The translations under genes and the position numbers were made by a program. The notes under the pieces are model-generated. The model worked only from the letters and a program-made list of their open reading frames with translations, had not been told where the DNA came from and searched no databases. Of a stretch of DNA of 64,000 nt, positions 1-10,380 are shown one piece after another (the first letter of the stretch is position 1; each line of letters opens with the position of its first letter). The stretch covers positions 434,001 through 498,000 of the forward strand of contig JALLLS010000001.1 of NCBI GenBank assembly GCA_025094145.1, given 5' to 3'. This stretch comes from Spinellus fusiger. Its lineage: Eukaryota; Mucoromycota; Mucoromycetes; Mucorales; Phycomycetaceae.

Positions 1-1065
1 GTAATCTTAATTAGGTTTATTATTTTCATTTGATTTAGTTTTTCATGATATTTATATGAACATAGTTTGATTGTACAGTTGGTTAATTGAGAATTTTCAT
101 AGAATAAAGTTAACTGTTATAATTTAGTTCCTGTAATATTATCTTTGTATTCATGCATATATGTTCAAAACATTAACAAATGTAAAGACAGATAATAGAA
201 GTGTACTCTAATAGATTTTTAATTGATAGAATTAGACTATATTTCCTTAATTTATTTATATCTTATTGAACACTAACAGTAATAAAAAATAAAACCCGTA
301 TCGATTTTTGAATAGACCTATCTTTACTATTGATTAGAATATGACCTATTCATCCTTACCTATTAAAAAACTAAAGTCAATAACAAACATTACCCAGCTT
401 GTACTTTCGGAGGAATGTTTATAATTGTATACAGAGTTTCCTTCAATACCAAACCTTGAGATAACAAATACTAAAGACTTATCTGATGGAAATTATTCCC
501 AATCAATAGTACCATGTATAATTTTTGTTTATTTGATAAGTATATGTTTGTGAGGAAAAAACTATAATACAGCTAAGTTTGGTCAATTTTTATCAGTGAA
601 ATAGCGGTGTTTTTTACTACAATTTTTTATCATTAACAATAATATGCATATGCATTTTTATCTACCAGTAGACTCACGATTATAATGCTTTCACTAATAG
701 AATTCCCTTGAATCTATTAAGCACCAGCATTTAAAGATTGTACAGTCTATTTAGTGGACCAATTATTCTTCCAATATTCATATTCTAAACTTCAAACCTT
801 TTTTTTTAAAAAATAAATAAATAAAGATCCTTTGTAAAAGATTACACTGTTGTACAGTCAAAAATTACTAAACTTTACAAAGCGAGTTCAACAAGTGTGT
901 AGTATTTTTCTGAAATTATGTAATGTGTTTCCGGAAAACATATACACAGTTTTGATAATACTTTGGACTTTGATATAACATATTTTTAAGAATGATTATA
1001 GAAACTTACAGTTTATGAGAGGATGGTGAGTCTAATGTTGGTATAATGGCTCTCTTCCCAGTGAA
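1..1065. other. AT-rich spacer, no gene seen
   Basis: No open reading frame with coding character, tRNA-like fold or recognisable repeat was seen. The stretch is strongly AT-rich and rich in stop codons in all frames. Confidence 0.6.
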
Positions 1066-1425
1066 CTACACACCCAAAGATTTTCTGGCCTTTAAGCGGT
1101 GATATTTCTTTCCTATTACGTCCAATTTTTTTTGCCCTTTTATGGAACTGTGTTTAAAATCAAAGGTTTGCAAGTATCTGTAATATTTGGCACTGTGATA
1201 ATCGAAGGAGCTACTACACACCCAAGGATTTTTGGGATATATAAGGAAATATTCTGAGGATAAAATCAAAATCTCCTTATGATTGGCTAATGTGTTTGAA
1301 AATGCCTTTTTGTTGTCCAGATGGTCGATTTCAAACTCTGCCTGCCTATCAGAACAAAGATAATTGACTTTGCAATTATAAAGTAGAAAATTGGCTGTAA
1401 AGACAAAAAATAGAACAAGAATCAC
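1066..1425. repeat. Dispersed repeat, copy A
   Basis: The segment 1216-1395 is clearly related (about 70% by eye, with small gaps) to 27290-27455. Shared blocks include attggctaatgtgttt, the run around gccttttt/gttgtc, and aaactctgcctgcctat versus aaactctatttgcctat, ending near tttgcaatta. Copy A also holds an internal direct repeat: ctacacacccaa followed by a similar 40 bp occurs at about 1066 and again at about 1213. The 119-codon minus-strand frame across it has no coding signature and is probably fortuitous. Relation to a known transposon family is not established. Confidence 0.6.
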
Positions 1426-1614
1426 CCCAAAATTATAACTCAGTCACTGATATTCCTCTCTTAGCATAATGTGTTATCCTTAAGCCCACAGTATTTGCAG
1501 CATAACAATGTTTAAAAATATTTATTGTGGGACTCGCACAGAATTAATTCCAGTGGTCATTGTCCAGAAGAGAGAGCCAAACTTACTTACATTGAGCACA
1601 GTACATTCATTCAT

Positions 1615-4431
1615 TCATTGAATGTCAACTGCCTCTACAACTACTACATCATCAAAAGCTACTACAATTGTAGTGCTCAAGGGCAAGACAACATTGTTTC
1701 CAATGCTATCCTTTTGACCCAAGGAAAAAATAGTGCGAGAGTTGGGGCTTTCTACAGCCAAGGTAAGATATTGCGGGTGGGTAGATGGAGTTTGATCAGA
1801 GGCTAATTGAAAGTTGTATGGCACAATGGTGGCCATATTCTTTTTTCTGTCAATGGCAACGATCTTACCAAAGACGGGGGAAGCACCAGAAGAAAAGGAA
1901 AAGAGACCAGCCAGACCAACGACAATGCTTTTTGAGCTGCTGTTGTTATCAGCAAGCTCACGGGAGAGAACAAGAGGACGGAACTGTTGGAACAGCTTTA
2001 CCTCGGCACCAGCAGTGAAGAGGCCACCATGACCAGACACTTGCCAGTACCACCTTGGAAGATATGCATGGAAATGCATTTCTTCCCAAAGGAAATTGCA
2101 ATATCACGGGAGGGCGATTGGCGGTTGGTGTGCAGTATATGTTCTCTGATGAACTTGTTATACTGCTCTCCTCTCTCAGTCTCATAGCGGATGGGAGATC
2201 CGAAACGCAGGATGTCTTCATCTAGATGACTGAGCAGATGCATTTTTAAAGTACTGCTAATGACTGTCTTCTTCACAGACTTCTTTAAGGCTGGCAGGGA
2301 ATCATACTGGATGATTGCAGCAAACAACTCTTGCGTGCAATATCTCACCTTGTTCCTGTAGATGTCCAGAGAGACATTGATTCTTTGCATATAAAGAATA
2401 GAGACGAGAGAACCAAGCTTCACAAAACAATTATGAATAATTGCTTTTGAGCTGTTGTTGCTGATGAGTCTTCTCTGGGTCAGGTCATACAAGATAATGG
2501 GCATCTGCTGCACAATGATCTTATAATCTCTTCCGAGATATGAGCCACAGAGGCGGAATGGTGAGCAGTGCTTTCTTGAGAAAGCCTTCGAGTCATACTG
2601 AAAGAGGCTTTCTTCTAAGTGCTTCACTTCTTTTTCGGTATAGTATGGCATCATGCCAATAACAAGATTCTTTGCAACACCAAGGAGGATAGTGTGCAAG
2701 ATTTCTACCGGGCAATCCTTGAAGGGATCCCACGACTGGAGAGACAAGAGGGCTTCACCACCAGTTAGCTTATAGCCAGTGCTGGGGCTACTTCTGAGGC
2801 TGGCATTGTTGGGGTTGTTGTTGCAGTGTTGGCACATCTCCACCAACTCTTCTATTCTTCTGGCAGGGGCACCATCCACTACTGCACTTCCACTTTCATT
2901 CCTCCAGTAGCACTTTCTGCATGGCAGATTGGCCCTTGCACCGAGACTACATGCAATTGCCGCATGCGTGGGATTGTCTGCCATGATGAAGTGAAGAACA
3001 CCAACAACAAGGACAGACTCACCAAACTCCACATCGAACATCTTGACGCCTCTCTCCAACATCTCCAAGTCCTTTACCAGCTCCGGAAGCATCTCCATTG
3101 CCGACAACTTGTTGCTAGTACAAAGAAAGAACATATTCTCGATCTTGTTCTGCTCTTTAAGAGGCATTGCTGCAAGTGACATAACCCAACTTTCAAATTT
3201 GTTCCACTTCTTAGTGGTATTGCCACTTGTGTCGTCTGAAAAAAAGTTCAGAGGCACAATTTTCACTGGCATGAACTGTTTGTTGGGATTGGTGGTGACT
3301 CTTTTAAGTGGGTGGTAGGTGGTGGAGTTGGTGTGGGAGTGGGTGGGAAGTTGGATATCTCTAACAATGTCTAGAAGAACAATGTTGTTGACAAAAAAAC
3401 CAGGTGCTTCCTTGTAAGTCTCAGCCATCAATCTATCACATGAAGTGAAGAAAGAGGCAAGCTTATATGTTGCTGTTGTTGTTATTCCTTCACCAGGAGA
3501 AGCGCACACAATATCTCCTACCCAGAGATCTACAGAGGAGCCGTTGATATTGACAGTCACCATGGGGTGCTGGAACAGCGGATGTGTTCTCCACTTCTTT
3601 CCTTGCTGGGGCAAAACACTCTGGTTGGGTGTTTTGTCAGGCAAGGCAGAAAGCATTGCTGTTTTGAGGGGGTTGGCGGCGAGGAGCTTTAAGTGCTCGG
3701 ATGGTTTATTCATCGAGAACTAGTAGGTGGTGGTGGTGGGGGGCAAGTCTTTGCATGTCTCAACCACTGCAACTTGGTGGGTGGTGGTAGGGAACTTGGG
3801 GACGTTGCTCTTTGTTCTCTTCTCAAGGTTGAGGATCCTGTCCAAGGCAGGCATCTTTTCTTGGGGGTTGGCAAGAGTGGCATCCCTAACATCCTTGCAC
3901 AAAGACACAACCTTCCCTGCAAGTGCCTTGGAAAAGCAACTCTCATTCTCGGAAAAGAAACGATGCAAGATCATCTCTAATCTTGAAGAGAATGGGAATA
4001 TGCCCTCCACAAAGGCAGTCTCCTCAAAAGCATTGTTGTTGCTGTCGAACTCCTCTTCTCCAGCAGCCCAAAGAGGTTCTTCTTCGAGCACTTCCTCAGC
4101 TTCAACAATCTCTGGCTCATCATCACTCTCCTCTTCTACACGGAAGACTGTGGTGATGGCAGAGAGAGGTCTGTAGACAATAGCAATAAAGCATGATAAG
4201 TTTGGTTCTTATTATTCTATGCCTCTATTTCTATGATAAATACCGAGAAGAGGTAATCCTGGGACTATTCAAAGTAGAGAATGAGCAACATTACTTTTAG
4301 ACTTAAGATTAATCTTACATGTTGTGGGTGGCAGTGTGTTCTTTCATATTTCTTTTTGTTTTGAATGTCTTTTTGCAGACAGTGCAGGTGGGAATTTTAC
4401 TTTTCTTGAAGTTGATGGCGGTGAAAGACAT
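1615..4431 (-). mobile_element. Plavaka/KDZ-type (CACTA-like) DNA transposon, coding part
   Basis: This is a cut-and-paste DNA transposon of the fungal Plavaka group (CACTA/KDZ-related superfamily), recognised from its transposase. Terminal inverted repeats could not be identified by eye, so the limits given are those of the coding region only. It abuts a LINE relic whose ORF1 starts 98 bp beyond the transposase start codon, on the opposite strand. One nonsense codon and one frameshift make it inactive as written. Confidence 0.65.
1615..4431 (-). pseudogene. C2H2-finger Plavaka-like transposase, broken
   Basis: Exon 1 (4431-4319) encodes a short N-terminus with one classical C2H2 finger: CTVC, 12 residues, then HTATH. 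It is followed by a GTAAGA donor. Exon 2 starts at 4170 after ctattgtctacag, and the junction codon reads Ile. The frame then passes an acidic linker to a TAG at 3722-3720 after PPTTTTY. The same frame continues from 3719 for about 570 residues. Family signatures are CRKCYW, DPFKDCPVEILHTILLGV (the typical Plavaka/KDZ block around a histidine) and the C-terminal RYETERGEQYN...NRQSPSRDIA block. Near 2050, just after a conserved FQGG, the reading frame jumps to a second frame (2079-1615) that begins WYWQVSGHGGLF. A single-base indel is the simplest explanation. I infer one premature amber plus one frameshift in an otherwise full-length transposase. A programmed readthrough is possible but less likely. 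Confidence 0.7.
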
Positions 4432-4528
4432 GGTAAGGAAGATTTCAATATAAGAAGAGAGTGAGTTATTTGACTTGTGAATTTTGACTTAATAAATTAT
4501 TGAAAAGTGAAGGCTAGAGTATTCAGTC

Positions 4529-5809
4529 ATGGTTCTTCCCAAAACAACTTCGGAGGCCCCTCCCAAGCCACCCATAACAACAACACCCACACCAACACTC
4601 CTAGCTCCTCCTTCCTATGCCAGAGCAGCTCAGAAAAACGTCTCTTGTCCTCCAGTAAACCACCGTGTTGAGGTGGTTATTGGGTCAGAGAACCCTCATG
4701 CTCGTCCTCAGGAATGGCGACATGCTACAACAGCTCACTCAGTTATATTTGAGGTTCCCTTTTCTAATACTGCAGTATATAATGCATTTTGGCCTGCCAT
4801 GAGCAGGGTTTATCCCAGAGGCACTTACTATGGCCTCACATCCAAGAAAAAGAACAACATTGAGTACGTTGAACTTCATTTCGGTGACAGAGCCTCTTGT
4901 GAGAAGGCCTGCACCATTCCTATTATTGCCAATGGTGTATCCATTTTGGCTCTTCTTGTAGTGTCCTCTGAGGATAAGCTGTTAAGACTGAATCTCAACC
5001 TGCTTCTTCTGCTTCCTTATCCTGTTCTTACTGTTGGTCTTCGTGAGTGCCTTTCTCCCTTTAGTGTAGTCCATGAGAATGTTATATATGAGAACAACCT
5101 CTTCTACCGTGGCTCAGGTCATATTTACATGACTTGCCCTCCAAACTCAGAGAAGCTTCTTAAAACATTGAGTCATCGAGTGACTTATGATAGTAAACAT
5201 GAGCTCCTGGCTACCTGGCTACGCATGGGAGCCCGTTGTAAATATTGTAAAGCAATGGGTCATGATGTGGCTAACTGCCCCAGTAAACCCAAAGAATTAT
5301 GCTCTTGCTTCTTATGCCACGCTATAGGTCATTAGCAGTCCAAGTGTACCAGAATTCCTCCCTCAGAGGCAGATCCTAGCAAACGCCAACGGAAAACTGT
5401 CTCTACCACCACAGACATCCCCAAAGATCCTCTGCCTCTAACAAATTCTTTGGTTGGGCCCATAATTCCTACTCCAATGGTAGCTGCTCCTTCTCCCAAG
5501 AGTCCAAGTGTACTGCCACCAAGATTGGACAATCCCACTCCCGGTATGCCTCCCCTCAAAGCAGTTGGTGTCATGGAAAGGATATCTCTTCCTAATCCAT
5601 CCAATGTTAAGTATACAGTACCAGGCACCCTCAATTCACCTCTGCTGACCAGGCAAACCGTATTTGAAGGTTATACGCATGTGGATACATATAGCCAAGA
5701 AGATTTCTATGTGGACTCTCATGCTAACAATAATGAAGAAGAGGAAGAGGATTCTGACCTTGAGATGGGAGGTGAAGATGAAGAAGAGTTCCCACCACTC
5801 TATGATTAG
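4529..5809 (+). pseudogene. LINE ORF1 (gag-like, CCHC zinc knuckles) with internal TAG
   Basis: The start ATG at 4529 opens a Pro/Thr-rich N-terminus, then a nucleic-acid-binding-like domain and a zinc knuckle CKYCKAMGHDVANC. A second knuckle follows: CFLC, four residues to His, then TAG at 5333-5335, then QSKC. The amber therefore sits exactly between the His and the last Cys of a CX2CX4HX4C motif. The same frame stays open to 5807, ending in an acidic tail rich in Glu/Asp. The frame spans 427 codons with one stop. This is best read as a single nonsense mutation of a formerly intact ORF1; without suppression the product would lack the second knuckle and the tail. Confidence 0.75.
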
Positions 5810-8800
5810 AGTAGCTCCTATGAATTCCAGAGGGCTAGTGAAAACTGGTCACTCCAACACATGCTCATTATTTATTCAATATCTATGCAGTAAAGGCCTG
5901 GATCTTCTTGCACTCCAAGAAACCCATGCCAATACAGACACTATGCAAAATGCCTTTAACTAACAATTCTGCACCTCCTCCTCACTATGGTCACCTCACT
6001 GTGTCCTAGTATCATTATCCTCCGACATTACACTCATTGATCCTCTCTTTAGCCTCTGTGGCCGAAGCATTACTGCTACAGTGGTGCATGCCAACAAGCT
6101 CTCTCCTCGCCTTCGCATTTGTGTGGTGTATACACCTTCTACTTCACTCACTCGTTCTTCATTCCTTTCTTCTCTCCTTACCAACCCTCATCTTTTGCCC
6201 TCTAATTCCACCAACTTTATCCTGCTTGGAGATCTCAACTATGTACAATATGCATATGCCTATCGACCTCGTCTTGCACCTATGCCTTGGCTGCAGTATG
6301 TTCAGGACTAACTCATTCACAGTGTAACACCTGAGGGTAAAAAAAACCACTACCAAACTTCCAACGAGGTGCACAATCCTCTACCATTGATTATATTTTT
6401 TCCTCAAAAGACATCTACCATATTCAGTCAGAAGTGACCTACACCAATGGACGATGGACAGATCATCATCATCTTTCTTCTTCTTTCAACTTTCCTTCTT
6501 CTATAACTACAGGCAAGGGATTATGGCGTGCTAACCCACGACTGGCCCTAAAGGATGATTTTTGCCAAGAACTATCTGATTTCATCACTATGACTATTAC
6601 AGCCTTCTCAGTGCGAGACTTGTCACATATACAATGAGATCTTTTGAAGACTGCTGTATGTGGATTTATTCAATCCTTTAATAGACGACCACAGATGAGT
6701 CTGCAGCATTTGTTCCATCTTCTGCAGAGTAAGAGAGACCGGTTAGTAAAGAAGTTTGCTTTCAATCCTGGTCAGAATTTCTAACTGCCAGTGATTGAGA
6801 GGCAGCTTCATGCCATACAATATGAACGCACAGAACATCAAGCCCTTAGTGCAGTGAACACTGGAGAGAGAATGGAGAGACCTCTGCTGGATACCTAAAG
6901 AGAACAGTGGAGAGTCGCCAGACCTGCAAGAATATTGCCAGTCTTTGCCATCCCACCAATAACACACTGCATATTGACCCTGAGGGCATGAAAGAGATTG
7001 CAGCTAGTTTTTATGAGCAGTTGTATACACCAGACCCTACGGATCCATCAGCTATAGATGACCTTCTTAACAACTTGCCACCCAATCTAGCTCTGACAGA
7101 ATCATTCAGAGATACTTTGGATACTCCCTTTCTTCTTGAAGAAATTAAGGCTGGTACTTCTCACTCTCCACTTGCAAGCAGCCCAAGACCTGATGGACTA
7201 CCCTATGATATATTACAGCTCATTGTCTCCCATTCTTTTTCTGCCTCCCTTACCAAACAAGTGTACAACCATGCTTTCACCAAGATTATCTTTCCGGCTT
7301 CATGGCAATCCACATGTGTCAGTCTGCTGCCAAAGAGAGGGGATCTATCCTCATTGAAAAACAGGCGTCCAATTGCACTAATCAATACAGATGCTAAGGT
7401 GTTTACTCGTATCTTGAGCTCCTGTTTCGTCTTTGCTGCTGGTCCTCTCATATCGCCCTATCAAACTGGTTTTGTGAAGGGTTGTTTCATTGCTGATAAT
7501 TAGCATGTTAACTAAGATGTTGATGGAAAATGCACTCACTAATAGTTCTAAAACCAGTGGGCTTCTACTTGGCCAAGAAAAAACATATGATCGTATACAT
7601 GCAGAATACCTTCAGAGGGTTCTCCAAAAGTTCAACTTTTCACCTGCTATTGTCACCTATTCTGTTTAATCTTGCTTTCGAGCCTCTACTTCGTCGCCTG
7701 CTTCATGATACCCAATTCTCTAGCATCTGCCCTTCTCGTCCCACTTTGGGGCTTCAGCCACCACCCATCAAGTTGTTAGCTTATGCTGATGATTTGGTAG
7801 TGTTTTTGCCAGACATAGCACATATGGATCGCCTACAAACCCACCTTAAGACATATACAGCTGTTTCTAATGCTTGCACTATTATGCACAAAACTCAGGC
7901 CTTTTCTTTGAGTGGAGCACCATTGTCATCCTGGTCACCGATACTTGCACAGTATCAGATCACAGATTGACATGATCGACGGTCGCCACACCCATTGATA
8001 TACTTGGGTTTTCCTTTGTACTCTTCCACTGCACAGCGCAATAATTTCCTGGCTTCTATTCTCGACCGCATCAAGACGACATTCAATGTCCATCTGTCCT
8101 GCTCTCTCTCTGTTTGAGATAAGTTCATGGTGATCAACACATTGATCCTGTCAAAACTCTGGCATGTCCTGAGAGTGATATCCGTGCCCAAAGGCTTCCT
8201 TTCTCGCGTTCGATCTCAGATAAGACAGTTTATGCAGTACCGTATGTTTCCTCCAGTGAAACTGGGTTTTATGTTTGCTCCTTTGAAGCAAAGTGGACTT
8301 GGATTGCTTGATCCCTTACTATAGCGATGTGCTCTTCAACTTCGGTGGTTAGGACCTTTCTGCGCCTCTGCAAGGGTGTCTAATGGCCTGGTCACTTCAT
8401 GGCTATCAGAACTTCTTTCTATACCAGAATCAGATCCACGCCTACCTCTCATGTGCCCTGACCTTCGTCCCACAGCCTTTCGACCTATAGACAGTATCTT
8501 CCATAACATTTTCGCAGCCTTTGATCTCTTACCTCAAGATTTCAAGTAATTCACTCTGGACACTGCTACTTTTCTTGCTCTACCACTGTCTTCTGCCTGT
8601 ATAACTGTACCTCACTCCTAATCCTTTCCTCGTTCTTGGCGCTTGTTACTTGTAACCAAAGCATTCACTTTTGATCCTGGCATAGACTCCTTCCAAGACA
8701 CCTTCCCCAATCTACCTCCAAGACTCGATGATTACCAAAGGCTTATGGATGAAATTGTCTCCTAGTGTCTATCGAGCACTATGCCTGGCTAAATTGAACC

Positions 8801-9281
8801 CACCTCCTCTCTTCAACCCACCCCTAAGATCGACACAATGGTGTGCCTTTTGGTCTTTTTTATCCACCATTCAGTTCGAACCATTTGGTATAGGGCCATA
8901 CATAATAAGATCTCTTGTCGCTCACTTCTCCACCATATCCTACCACTGACATTCATTTCAGACATTTGCCTTCTATGCAACTCTTCTAAGAACACACAGG
9001 CCCACTTTCTCTATGAATGCCCGTCTAAGCTTGAGGTCTGGTGTGCTTTTTGCATTAAGTACTTTAATGCTATGCCTACTATTTCTGCTCTTAACTATCT
9101 ACTCCGCTCTTTCCTTTTCCCTCTCCCCTGTTATCCCGATCTTCCCGCTGTCTCTCTTTTTAGCTATGTGATACTCGCTATCTGGAAACACCACTGGGCC
9201 TTTGTTTTCGATGCCATTCCTTTCAACCCTGACCATATTTTGACGACAGCAGATTGCTTGTTTTTCAAGATAAAAGCCTAG
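5802..9281 (+). pseudogene. LINE ORF2 (endonuclease-reverse transcriptase), heavily degraded
   Basis: ORF2 begins at ATG 5802, overlapping the end of ORF1. The endonuclease part shows LDLLALQETHA (5908-5940) and, after a TAA at 5961-5963, FILLGDLNYV in the same frame. The block SSTIDYIF...GRWTDHHHL follows in another frame, so there is a frameshift near 6320. Reverse transcriptase motifs are SPRPDGLPYDILQ (near 7180), VSLLPKRGDLSSLKNRRPIAL (near 7320) and LLAYADDLVVFL (near 7780). The segment carrying the QGDPLSP-type block is missing: the frame passes directly from FNFSPAIVT to PILFNLAFEPLLR, indicating an internal deletion around 7645. The C-terminus carries ICLLCNSSKNTQAHFLYEC, a zinc-binding signature of LINE ORF2 proteins. 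No full-length product is possible. Confidence 0.8.
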
Positions 9282-9557
9282 TTGAACTTGGATAACTAAG
9301 TTTAATTATAAAACACAAAACACCCCAAAAAACGAGAAAAAAAAACCACAAAAATAAGAGTTGTGATGTTTCCTTATATAATGAACTCACAATAAAAACA
9401 AGCAACACTCCTTTACAAAACTAAATAATAATAAAAAAAAAGCCAAAGTGTTCAGTCCCAAGTAATAAGTGACTAGACAAAAGATAGATTTCTATTTCTT
9501 TATTCTTCAAAAATGAAATAGAGGTCTTTTTCTTTTCTTTTATAACTTATTCAAAAA

Positions 9558-10380
9558 ATGACACCAAGCAATGAAAATCAGCCAACTCTTAGCCAAGAAC
9601 ATAAAGATAGTCCTATCAAAAGAAGAAAACATGCTATGTTGATTAGAGGTCAAATCATGAGACAATGGAAAAGACATGCTATCTATCAAGAGATTTCTGA
9701 TAATCTTGACATCCCAAAGAGCACAGTGGGCAGGATCGTCCTATTGTGTAAAAAATAAAGGCACAATCCAACTCAAAATGCATACAGAAAGACCTGAAAA
9801 TATGTCATCTACTTCAAAACTGGCTATTGTTTTGTCTAATCGCAGAAACCATATGCAAACAATTGCATATCATTTGAAAAATATGAATGATGTAAGTATG
9901 CGTATTTGTCGTGGGACATTTCTAAAATGTATGAACGAACTCGGGGTTTTCTCATACTCACCATCAAGACAACCTAGTATGACATTTACTCACAAGCAAA
10001 GACAATTGGAATAGTGTAAAAACAAGGTTGATTGGCCAGTGGTGAGGTGTAGTAATGTCGTTTGGTCTGATGAACCCTATTTTACAGTTGTGGGTAATGA
10101 TAAAGAGACTAGAGTGATCAAGAAGAAAAGTGAAAGGTATAAGGAGCGTCATACGCAAAGAACATACAAGTATGGTAAGGGTTCAGTCATGGCTTGGGGC
10201 TGCTTTTGGCGTGAGGGTGTAAGACCTCTTGTACTCTTGGAGGGATCAGATGATCAAGACATGTATGTCAATGCAATTGCCAAATATTTGCTTTCCTGGT
10301 TCCAAAAATTGCAAGAGAACCTCAATGAGACCATGTTCTTTCAATAAGGTGCTCTTCTATGAGTAAAGATAAATACTTTA
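9558..10380 (+). pseudogene. Tc1/mariner transposase relic A
   Basis: The N-terminal frame (9558-9758) ends in a helix-turn-helix-like segment (YQEISDNLDIPKSTVGRIV). A second frame (9676-10014) continues into the linker. After a stop at 10012-10014 the catalytic part reads NVVWSDEPYFTV, with the first catalytic Asp, and GSVMAWGCFWREGV (Tc1 hallmark). Homology fades after NETMFFQ (10347), where the second catalytic Asp block (QQDGAP-like) should be: a TAA and further changes interrupt it. The DPNPIE end is missing. The element is therefore truncated and frameshifted. Terminal repeats were not found. Confidence 0.7.

Larger units (their letters stand above)
4440..9305 (+). mobile_element. Non-LTR retrotransposon (LINE) relic
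   Basis: Two overlapping cistrons are seen: a gag-like ORF1 with CCHC knuckles, and an ORF2 with an AP endonuclease, a reverse transcriptase with a YADD box and a C-terminal zinc-binding motif. This is the order of L1/Tx1-type LINEs. ORF2 starts inside the end of ORF1 (ATG at 5802, ORF1 stop at 5807-5809). The element has many stops and frameshifts. The 3' end is placed near the A-rich stretch at about 9310-9360; target-site duplications could not be identified, so both outer limits are approximate. Confidence 0.8.

Noticed and set aside
1525..4176. Plus-strand open frames over the transposase
   Set aside because: Shadows of the minus-strand Plavaka-like transposase, which carries the recognisable motifs.
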